Part shown: positions 22,409 to 27,326 of the stretch, in pieces
How the letters are laid out: each line of letters starts with the position of its first letter
Numbering within the stretch: position 1 is the stretch's first letter
Source: a virus
Reading direction: 5' to 3' (one strand)
Length of the DNA: 27,326 bases
IMG/VR virus record: IMGVR_UViG_3300017989_000379
Span: 1 to 27,326 of that record
Translations under genes and position numbers: made by a program
Notes under the pieces: model-generated
What the model was told of the DNA's origin: nothing
What the model saw: the letters and a program-made list of their open reading frames with translations, nothing else
Database searches by the model: none

Positions 22409-22585
22409 ATGTTTAATCAAATTAAGTATAATCTTTTGTCTGCTATCACTGTTCTAATTTTCTTTTATATCAATTTATGGTTGAGTCCAGAAACCACTCC
22501 TCCATCTCCTTTTTTTGTTGGAATTGGTGTTGTAATGCTGTCAGAACTGTATAAAATCCGGTACGGAAATGTAGATAAGCAATGA
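22409..22585 (+). CDS. small membrane protein, 58 aa
   Basis: A 58-aa protein starting MFNQIKYNLLSAITVLIFFY. Two hydrophobic segments (about 8-25 and 34-46) are joined by a Pro/Thr-rich turn (SPETTPPSPF), with a basic C-terminal end (YKIRYGNVDKQ). This is a small two-pass inner-membrane protein. An antiholin, superinfection-exclusion or regulatory role is possible, but none is supported by sequence. AAAGGAAC precedes the ATG. The 70 bases after it hold only tiny overlapping frames. Confidence 0.65.
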   Translation: MFNQIKYNLLSAITVLIFFYINLWLSPETTPPSPFFVGIGVVMLSELYKIRYGNVDKQ

Positions 22586-22655
22586 ATGAACCACCAAGTG
22601 ATGGGAGAAAATACCATTAACTTTGATGCTACAGATGTGAAGTAAAGGCCAGTCA

Positions 22656-23321
22656 ATGAGAAAACTAAGAATATTCGGTGACACACACGGACACCACGAT
22701 TGGTATAAACAGCATGTTGTTGCTGCTAATCTAGAGTACATCCCAACATTTCATGTTGGGGATTTTGGCATTGGATTCCCACATGGAGAAAGATGGGATA
22801 ATTACTGGCTAGAAGATCCAGATGGATTTGCTCGTATGAATGGAGTCATTGCTGGTAATCACGATAATCCACTCTGGGTGAAAGAGTGTCCGCTGTTTCT
22901 TCCTAGGTACTCATACCTGAATGGTATCTTTTCTATGCATGGTGCTGCATCTATCGATAGGGAATGGCGTAAGCCGGGAGTAAGTTGGTGGGAGCGTGAA
23001 GAACTTAGTGATTCTGAAATGGAAGAGGCTAAGGAACTTTACCTAGCAAGTAGACCAAATGTTGTAATTACTCATGATGGTCCATTGCAAGCACTTCGCT
23101 ATATGTTTCCTATGCAGGCTATGAATTCTCATATCCCTCCAAGTAGAACTCAGATCTTCTTGGATGATTTGTTTGAAGAGCACAAGCCTAAATTCTGGTT
23201 CTTTGGGCACTGGCATCATACCATGTGTATCGAAGATTTTGAGGGGTGTACATTTCAGTGTATTGGAGAGCGTGACTGGGTTGATTTTGACTTTGAAAAG
23301 ATGGAGATTTTCGATAAGTAA
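22656..23321 (+). CDS. metallophosphoesterase (calcineurin-like)
   Basis: A 221-aa phosphoesterase with the full metal-ligand set: IFGDTHGHHDW (6-16), FHVGDFGIGF (near 32-41), VIAGNHDNP (near 64-72), VITHDGP (near 137) and FFGHWHH (near 183-189). It belongs to the Ser/Thr-phosphatase or nucleotide-phosphodiesterase-like group and, unlike the paralog-like enzyme at 20569, keeps the motif I Asp. Substrate unknown. It is followed with no gap by a macro-domain-like gene, which hints at a nucleotide or ADP-ribose derivative; that link is inference. Confidence 0.88.
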   Translation: MRKLRIFGDTHGHHDWYKQHVVAANLEYIPTFHVGDFGIGFPHGERWDNYWLEDPDGFARMNGVIAGNHDNPLWVKECPLFLPRYSYLNGIFSMHGAASIDREWRKPGVSWWEREELSDSEMEEAKELYLASRPNVVITHDGPLQALRYMFPMQAMNSHIPPSRTQIFLDDLFEEHKPKFWFFGHWHHTMCIEDFEGCTFQCIGERDWVDFDFEKMEIFDK

Positions 23322-23696
23322 ATGAAACAATCACTGTTCGATGACGATAAGACAGTAATTTTCGTTTTTGGTAGCAATCTTGCAGGTCGGCACGGGAGGG
23401 GATCTGCGTTAGAGGCAGTCAAAAATTGGGGTGCTGTATATGGTAATGGGGTCGGCCTTCAGGGTCGATCCTATGCCATTCCTACAAAGGATGAATATCT
23501 GAAGGTTTTACCCTTAGAAGAGATCTCTAAATATGTTCGGGAGTTCGTTGAGTTTGCTAGATCAAACCAGAATATGGAATTCTATGTGGTAAAGATAGGA
23601 TGTGGATTGTCTGGATATAGGGATTCAGATATTCAACCAATGTTTGAAATAGAAAAACCGCTTCCGTGTAATATTGTTCTTCCGAAGGGGTGGTAG
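23322..23696 (+). CDS. macro-domain-like protein with possible clamp-binding N-terminus
   Basis: A 124-aa protein with IFVFGSNLAGRHGRGSALEA (13-32), GVGLQGRSYAIPTKDE (about 44-59) and KIGCGLSGYRDSDI (about 94-107). This is the phage family related to macro domains, annotated in databases as A1S_2505-type non-structural protein, which may bind ADP-ribose or nucleotides. It starts immediately after the upstream phosphoesterase stop (TAAATG). Its N-terminus, KQSLFDDD, resembles the C-terminal SLFDED of gp55 and bacterial clamp-binding motifs. Enzyme activity is unproven. Confidence 0.78.
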   Translation: MKQSLFDDDKTVIFVFGSNLAGRHGRGSALEAVKNWGAVYGNGVGLQGRSYAIPTKDEYLKVLPLEEISKYVREFVEFARSNQNMEFYVVKIGCGLSGYRDSDIQPMFEIEKPLPCNIVLPKGW

Positions 23697-23697
23697 T

Positions 23698-24234
23698 ATG
23701 TATGGAATATTTGGGTTGTACAGATCTGGAACTAACTATCTAGAGTATGTTATCAACCATAACACGGATCTTGATATACTAGATTCTCATGATAGGTATA
23801 TTAATAATGTAAGTTATAAACATGTGGCTAGTGACGAGTCCTTTAGAAATCTAAGAGGTTCTATTTGTATATGGAAGGGTGTGGAGGAATGGCATAACTC
23901 TATCAGAGCAACGAGAAGCGTAACAGCACATCCAATATCTCAATGGGAAGATTATCACAAATATATGATAAAAAATGCAGATAAAAGAAATATATTATTT
24001 ATTAAATATGAGAATATGTTAAAAGATCCACGACATGAATTTAACCGTATATGTGATGCTTTTGGATCTTCCATCACCAACTATCATTTAAATATCCCAA
24101 CCAGAAGAATGGATAGATCTGGGAATGTTACGGGTCACTTATTTATCCGCAGAGGAATATCAGTCAGTGTAGAAAAAACCGATACTCTTCTGAGTATAGA
24201 ATCAAAATTGGATTCTTTGTCTGGGAGTAATTAA
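23698..24234 (+). CDS. sulfotransferase-like protein
   Basis: A 178-aa protein starting at ATG 23698, 1 base after the previous stop. YGIFGLYRSGTNYLEYVI (2-19) matches the phosphate-binding loop of PAPS-dependent sulfotransferases (RSGT-T/N). ILFIKYENMLKDPRHEFNRI (about 99-118) matches their 3'-phosphate side signature (vRYEdLl-dP). CIWKGVEEWHNSIRATR (about 60-76) sits where the core P-x-x-W-x-x-S strand lies. It is shorter than typical sulfotransferases (240-300 aa), so it is a minimal or kinase-like variant. It may modify a host glycan, lipid or nucleotide. It is strongly AT-rich within its block. Confidence 0.65.
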   Translation: MYGIFGLYRSGTNYLEYVINHNTDLDILDSHDRYINNVSYKHVASDESFRNLRGSICIWKGVEEWHNSIRATRSVTAHPISQWEDYHKYMIKNADKRNILFIKYENMLKDPRHEFNRICDAFGSSITNYHLNIPTRRMDRSGNVTGHLFIRRGISVSVEKTDTLLSIESKLDSLSGSN

Positions 24235-24237
24235 CAG

Positions 24238-24846
24238 ATGCAGACAGAAGATTTCTTGAATTATGTTCGTATGGAATGCAAAAAACATGGAGTAAAACTT
24301 CGCCTTTCAAATCACAAGCGAGTTCGATCGGATGGATATTGTAGTGGGTATTTTTCCGCCGATCCACCAGAATTAGCAGTAGCCAGAAAGAGTAAAGAAT
24401 TCTGGCCTGTTTTGGTACATGAATTCTGCCACATGCAACAGTGGCTAGAAGATGCAGATGTGTGGATTAATGGAACTACATCAAATGGTACGGATGCTTG
24501 GGCTCTCATGGTAAATTACATTGGTGGTCATGATTATGATCAGGATGAAATAGATCAGGCATTTTCGATCATTATACGATGCGAGCGTGATTGTGATCAG
24601 AGAGCAGTCAAAATGATCAAGAAGTATAATCTCCCCATCGATACGGATCGATATATCAGACAATCGAATGCTTATCATTATTTTTACCATATTGTCAAAG
24701 AAACCAGAAAGTGGTATGGAAAAGAGCCGATATACTCACACCAGAGTATACTAGATCTCTGTGAGGCAAATTTTAGGTCGGATCCTGTTAGGGGAATACC
24801 AGATCTTATAAGACGGGAGATGATGAAATACATGAAGGATAAATGA
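24238..24846 (+). CDS. HExxH metallopeptidase-like protein
   Basis: A 202-aa protein with LVHEFCHMQQW (59-69), a zinc-binding HExxH inside a helix, and downstream Glu/Asp residues (CERDCDQRAV, about 120-129) that could supply the third ligand. Its N-terminal 55 residues form a small alpha/beta lead-in with SDGYCSGYFSADPPELAVAR. Phage proteins of this size with HEFxHxxQ are usually annotated as uncharacterised zinc peptidases. The stop overlaps the next start (ATGA), so it is coupled to the DruA-like gene. The substrate is unknown. Confidence 0.7.
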   Translation: MQTEDFLNYVRMECKKHGVKLRLSNHKRVRSDGYCSGYFSADPPELAVARKSKEFWPVLVHEFCHMQQWLEDADVWINGTTSNGTDAWALMVNYIGGHDYDQDEIDQAFSIIIRCERDCDQRAVKMIKKYNLPIDTDRYIRQSNAYHYFYHIVKETRKWYGKEPIYSHQSILDLCEANFRSDPVRGIPDLIRREMMKYMKDK

Positions 24847-25691
24847 TGACAAGAACAAATTTATTTGGTGAGAAATACTATAAAGAAAAATTTGACTATA
24901 ACATAACTCATGAATTGACAGAAATTAATCCAGAAAAGATATCTATTGATTTTGTAACGATGAGTGAAATATCCTATATTCAACCAAAGATATCTAAGGC
25001 AATATGGAGAGTAGCACCGGGAAGGAATATTGGTATAGTGGTAAAACATAAAGATGTTTTTATAGGTGCTATTGCTTTGGTCAGCCCAGTAATTATCCTA
25101 GGTGTGCGTGATGAATATCTTGGACTATCCAGTGACAAGTCGGAAAAAGGTAGCCAATTGAAAAACTATGCAGATATGTCCGTGTGCGTTGGACTTCAGC
25201 CACTTTCATGGTATTGGAATATTGGAAAATTAATTGCTCTTCTCGCCACATCTAAAGAAGTCAAAGATTTTTACTATTCCAAGTATGGAAATGAACTTCT
25301 TGGAATAACAACAACTTCTCTCTATGGAAAGGGATGTCAATATAATAGGATCTACAAATTTCTAGGTTATACCAAGGGATATGGGCATGAACACATAACT
25401 GAAGAGAAATATCAGGATATGATTCAATATATGCGTGACAACAATATAGATGTTCCATCATGTAGGTTTGGAGAAGGATCAAATCCAAGAATGAGACGAA
25501 TAAGTGCCTATAAAAAGGCAACAGGCGAGTCATTTACATTCAAGCATGGTAAAAAGAGGGGTGTGTATTATCATCCGAGTACGGATAAATCCATCACTGA
25601 AATATCCAGAGATTGGTACAACAGATGGGGATATTCACGATATCAGAGGAAAAAGGGGGATATTCCACCATATCTGGATGGTAAAAAATAA
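24843..25691 (+). CDS. DruA/DUF4338-like protein
   Basis: A 282-aa protein. IGIVVKHKDVFIGAIALVS (about 59-77), DEYLGLSSDKS, SVCVGLQPLSWYWNIGKLIALLATS (about 108-132) and LLGITTTSLYGKGCQYNRIYKFLGYTKGYGH (about 148-178) follow the order of DUF4338, the domain of the Druantia defence protein DruA: an IGa strand, an iGw/Gl element, a helix L-ia-l, then G-x-x-Y-x-a-x-n-x-x-x-LG-T-G. Phage members have no known function. A Lys/Arg-rich C-terminal part (KRGVYYHPSTDKSITEISRD) may bind nucleic acid. It starts with MM, and either ATG (24843 or 24846) could be used. A homologous role in defence or counter-defence is speculation. Confidence 0.6.
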   Translation: MMTRTNLFGEKYYKEKFDYNITHELTEINPEKISIDFVTMSEISYIQPKISKAIWRVAPGRNIGIVVKHKDVFIGAIALVSPVIILGVRDEYLGLSSDKSEKGSQLKNYADMSVCVGLQPLSWYWNIGKLIALLATSKEVKDFYYSKYGNELLGITTTSLYGKGCQYNRIYKFLGYTKGYGHEHITEEKYQDMIQYMRDNNIDVPSCRFGEGSNPRMRRISAYKKATGESFTFKHGKKRGVYYHPSTDKSITEISRDWYNRWGYSRYQRKKGDIPPYLDGKK

Positions 25692-25699
25692 TTTGTAAA

Positions 25700-25761
25700 T
25701 TGAGTTGACTTCTTGATTTGACGAGCCTATACTTAGAGCAACCAAAAGGAGATTTAAAATG
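25700..25761. repeat. 62-bp perfect promoter repeat, copy 1
   Basis: Identical to 26312-26373. The repeat spans the -35, spacer, -10, leader, AAAAGGAGA ribosome site and ATG, and ends at the G of the start codon. It is a complete transcription and translation start cassette. Confidence 0.95.
25705..25733 (+). promoter_or_regulatory. sigma70-type promoter
   Basis: TTGACT (25705-25710), a 17-bp spacer and TATACT (25728-25733). AAAAGGAGA lies 6 bases before ATG 25759. Part of the duplicated cassette. Confidence 0.85.
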
Positions 25762-26328
25762 AATCAAGCAGTCGCCAACAGCATCGCCCTTCTCAAGTCA
25801 GATTCAACCATGATCGATGCAGAGATCATCGAAACCCGCGTGGATGCTGATGGAACCATTAATGTGGAGTTCTCTTCCAATGGCAAGCGGTGGTCGTTCA
25901 AGACCAATCCAGAGGGCTTTGACTGTTCGGCACGCACAGAATGTGGTGACTTCGTGTGCTTCACCCATGATGATTGGATGGACATCTTCAGTTTCTCCAA
26001 TAAGGTAAGCATTCACTTTCAGTGGGACGATCAGGAAGAAGCATCCATTAGCCTCGAACGCTTCGAAGATGGCATCAGTGACGAGCAGATTTGTGACAAG
26101 GTGTTCAGTCTTCAGGGTAATTCCTTCCACGGCACTAAGATTTTTGATGATCGAGCAAGCATGTGTGCTGGGGACATCGTTCAGATCGAGGATCGATTCT
26201 TCTGGTGTGCGGCTGGGGGCTGGACGAAAATCACCCACACCGACTTCATCAAGTGGCAGCAAATGGATCGATTTGACCGCCACTTCGGATTTATGGAAAA
26301 AAAGGATGCCGTTGAGTTGACTTCTTGA
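25759..26328 (+). CDS. hypothetical early protein, 189 aa
   Basis: A 189-aa protein starting MNQAVANSIALLKSDSTMID behind a strong promoter and AAGGAGA site. It is more GC-rich than the preceding genes. Beta-rich stretches (GTINVEFSSNGKRWSFKTNP, RASMCAGDIVQIEDRFFWCAAGGWTKIT) suggest small barrels, with no recognised active site. Its last codons (VELTS and the stop) lie inside copy 2 of the promoter cassette. The stop is encoded just after the copied -35 box, so its original C-terminus may have been replaced when the cassette was inserted. Function unknown. Confidence 0.72.
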   Translation: MNQAVANSIALLKSDSTMIDAEIIETRVDADGTINVEFSSNGKRWSFKTNPEGFDCSARTECGDFVCFTHDDWMDIFSFSNKVSIHFQWDDQEEASISLERFEDGISDEQICDKVFSLQGNSFHGTKIFDDRASMCAGDIVQIEDRFFWCAAGGWTKITHTDFIKWQQMDRFDRHFGFMEKKDAVELTS

Positions 26329-26373
26329 TTTGACGAGCCTATACTTAGAGCAACCAAAAGGAGATTTAAAATG
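26312..26373. repeat. 62-bp perfect promoter repeat, copy 2
   Basis: Identical to 25700-25761, offset 612 bases. The bases outside both ends differ. Copy 2 also encodes the C-terminus of the upstream protein. Confidence 0.95.
26317..26345 (+). promoter_or_regulatory. sigma70-type promoter
   Basis: TTGACT (26317-26322), a 17-bp spacer and TATACT (26340-26345), within repeat copy 2. It overlaps the stop codon (26326-26328) of the upstream gene and drives the MGW-type gene. Confidence 0.85.
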
Positions 26374-26919
26374 GGCTGGACATACAAAAGCAACATTACT
26401 GATAAGAAGGTCATGATCGCCGAGATTCGCAAGGATCTTGAGTACGCTGGCTTTGAAGTTGTTCGTTCGCGTTGTGTTGGTAAGAATCTCTGGTCAGTGA
26501 TCAAATGTGTTACTCCAGACGGAGAAATCAAGACTACAATCCGCTTGGATCTTCTGATGCGGGATCGAATGGCTTGGGGACATAAAGCCATGACTATTGA
26601 CGAGCATCCATACTACTACAACTGTCCATTCGAGTATCTTAAGTTTGTAGATCTCGATACGAAAAATAAAAAGGAATGGGCAGACAAAGTGATCAAATTC
26701 CACGAAGAAAAGAACCGACCCATCATCGTAGGTGCTATGTACGGTCTCAAGAATTGCAGTCCGACATGGATGAATAAGCACGGGGATCAGGTTAAGGTTA
26801 CTTCCCGCCGACCATTCCTTGGAATTACAAGCAAGACAAATCTAAATGTTCGTCTGAACAAGCGTATCCTCGGGGAACTGGTATCAGACGAAGGAATCCG
26901 AGCAGAAAACATCGTATAA
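26371..26919 (+). CDS. MGW-type conserved phage protein (DUF6927-like)
   Basis: A 182-aa protein starting MGWTYKSNITDKKVMIAEIR. Its layout, GKNLWSVIKCVTPDG, LLMRDRMAWGHKAM, EHPYYYNCPFEYLKF and then a helix KKEWADKVIKFHEEK, fits the widespread phage and plasmid family with N-terminal MGW and the later W-G-y-K...PYY-x-CP-x-x-YL pattern (DUF6927 as I recall). Function of the family is unknown. It has the duplicated strong promoter and GGAGA site, so it should be among the most strongly expressed early genes. It is followed by GGAGG and the next gene after 14 bases. Confidence 0.8.
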   Translation: MGWTYKSNITDKKVMIAEIRKDLEYAGFEVVRSRCVGKNLWSVIKCVTPDGEIKTTIRLDLLMRDRMAWGHKAMTIDEHPYYYNCPFEYLKFVDLDTKNKKEWADKVIKFHEEKNRPIIVGAMYGLKNCSPTWMNKHGDQVKVTSRRPFLGITSKTNLNVRLNKRILGELVSDEGIRAENIV

Positions 26920-26933
26920 ATTGGAGGTCTAAT

Positions 26934-27194
26934 ATGACCGAAACTGAACAGCAAGCATTTGAGAAGGTAATGAGCATCATCGATTTCGCCAAACGCGGTG
27001 GTCCTGAATTGAGTTTGTTTTTTGAAAGTGGATTTGGATTTTCGATCATTGAAAAGAGAATCGAAACCAATTTCCCAGCATGTAGTTGTTGTGGACCCGA
27101 TCACTTCATGTTCCATGAGTCTTTCGCCGAGGGTAAAACCTTTGTCGAGTTGGTTGAAAACTGGAACAAAGAAAATCCAGAAAAAGCAGTGTAA
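26934..27194 (+). CDS. hypothetical protein, 86 aa
   Basis: An 86-aa acidic protein (MTETEQQAFEKVMSIIDFAK ... NPEKAV) with GGAGG 7 bases before the ATG. A central SCCGPDHFMFHES segment has two adjacent Cys and His residues that could bind a metal, but the spacing matches no family I know. It shares the promoter of the preceding gene. No other motif is recognised. Confidence 0.7.
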   Translation: MTETEQQAFEKVMSIIDFAKRGGPELSLFFESGFGFSIIEKRIETNFPACSCCGPDHFMFHESFAEGKTFVELVENWNKENPEKAV

Positions 27195-27198
27195 AGAC

Positions 27199-27227
27199 TT
27201 GACAACAGCATCGAAAGGTGCTATAAT
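27199..27227 (+). promoter_or_regulatory. perfect-consensus sigma70 promoter
   Basis: TTGACA (27199-27204), a 17-bp spacer and TATAAT (27222-27227), starting 5 bases after the previous stop. The spacer contains GCATC-GAAA-GGTGC, an inverted repeat. The gene it drives begins beyond the window. Confidence 0.88.
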
Positions 27228-27236
27228 AAGACTCAC

Positions 27237-27291
27237 GCGGGCTGATGACCCGCATCCCTTCCGAAGCGGCTAGTTTCTGAGAGATCAGGAA
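27237..27291 (+). promoter_or_regulatory. structured leader of the gene beyond the window end
   Basis: The transcript from the promoter at 27199 begins with GCGGG/CCCGC (27237-27241 with 27249-27253), then CCG-AAG-CGG (27261-27269). A second, 7-bp hairpin with a GAGA loop (27274-27280 with 27285-27291) follows. GAGGG and an A-rich stretch continue to the edge. CCGC (27250-27253) can pair alternatively with GCGG (27266-27269). Confidence 0.5.
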
Positions 27292-27326
27292 GAGGGATTT
27301 AAAAAAGAAAAGAAAATCTCAAAAAA

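Noticed and set aside
22582-22645. Tiny frames of 12 and 19 aa after the small membrane protein gene
   Set aside because: They start in a TGAATGAATG overlap but are too short to judge and have no recognisable features.
25804-26283. 159-aa minus-strand open frame
   Set aside because: Antisense to the 189-aa gene, which has a strong promoter and ribosome site; no promoter or Shine-Dalgarno supports the antisense frame.
26181-26591. 136-aa minus-strand open frame
   Set aside because: It runs antisense across two well-supported genes and the duplicated promoter, and its translation shows no domain pattern.
26787-27236. 149-aa minus-strand open frame
   Set aside because: Antisense to two genes with good starts and crosses a perfect plus-strand promoter.
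1-27326. CRISPR arrays, rRNA genes, insertion sequences, integrase or attachment sites
   Set aside because: No regularly spaced repeats, rRNA-like stretches, transposase or integrase motifs were seen. The only long exact repeat noticed is the 62-bp promoter cassette.

Overview
This window reads as part of the genome of a lytic T4-like contractile-tailed phage (Caudoviricetes), not a bacterial chromosome. It carries recognisable relatives of the T4 replication, recombination and late-transcription core: sliding clamp gp45, clamp loader gp44 and gp62, RegA, UvsY, UvsW, gp46/gp47 and the late sigma factor gp55. Genes are tightly packed, often with 4-base ATGA start/stop overlaps, and composition is moderately AT-rich. 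The host cannot be named. The early promoters are near-perfect sigma70 sites, which fits a bacterium with an ordinary housekeeping sigma factor. The accessory genes (CobS/CobT-like pair, Sm-like proteins, a macro-domain-like protein) recall aquatic T4-like phages, but that is inference.

Layout. The left arm (1-7298) is on the minus strand, read from a promoter at about 7345-7318. In transcription order it holds a large VWA/HExxH (CobT-like) protein, gp45, gp44, an unknown 241-aa protein, gp62, RegA, dUTPase, a dNMP kinase, a membrane-anchored lysozyme/transglycosylase and a 48-aa protein. The right arm (7467-27326) is entirely on the plus strand, starting from a back-to-back promoter at 7382-7409. 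It holds a MoxR/CobS-like AAA+ ATPase, a tail-tube-like protein, UvsY, small unknowns, a dCMP-deaminase-like protein, UvsW, an unknown, gp55, gp47, gp46, two unknowns, an 859-residue amidoligase-like protein with a probable capsid-targeting leader, tRNA-Trp, two metallophosphoesterases, an Sm-like protein, small proteins, a macro-domain-like protein, a sulfotransferase-like protein, an HExxH metallopeptidase-like protein, a DruA/DUF4338-like protein and three early-type genes behind strong promoters.

Regulation. Two promoter classes can be seen. Sigma70-type sites (TTGAC[A/T], 16-17 bp, TATA[A/C]T) occur at eight places, including perfect consensus sites before gp55 and near 27.2 kb, and twice inside a perfect 62-bp repeat. 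A second motif, TAAATA or TATATA followed 5-6 bases later by ATG with no Shine-Dalgarno, precedes five genes: the tail-tube-like protein, a 97-aa unknown, UvsW, the amidoligase-like protein and a 59-aa protein. It resembles the T4 late promoter and would place the transcript start at or next to the start codon, implying leaderless late mRNAs.

How the genes work together. gp44/gp62 load gp45, which serves replication and, with gp55, late transcription. gp46/gp47, UvsY and UvsW support recombination-dependent replication. dUTPase, dNMP kinase and the deaminase supply nucleotides, and RegA tempers early translation. The most unusual elements are the amidoligase-like protein that appears tagged for packaging in the head, the divergently transcribed AAA+/VWA-metallopeptidase pair, and the accessory run at 22.6-25.7 kb (phosphoesterase, macro-like, sulfotransferase-like, HExxH, DruA-like).
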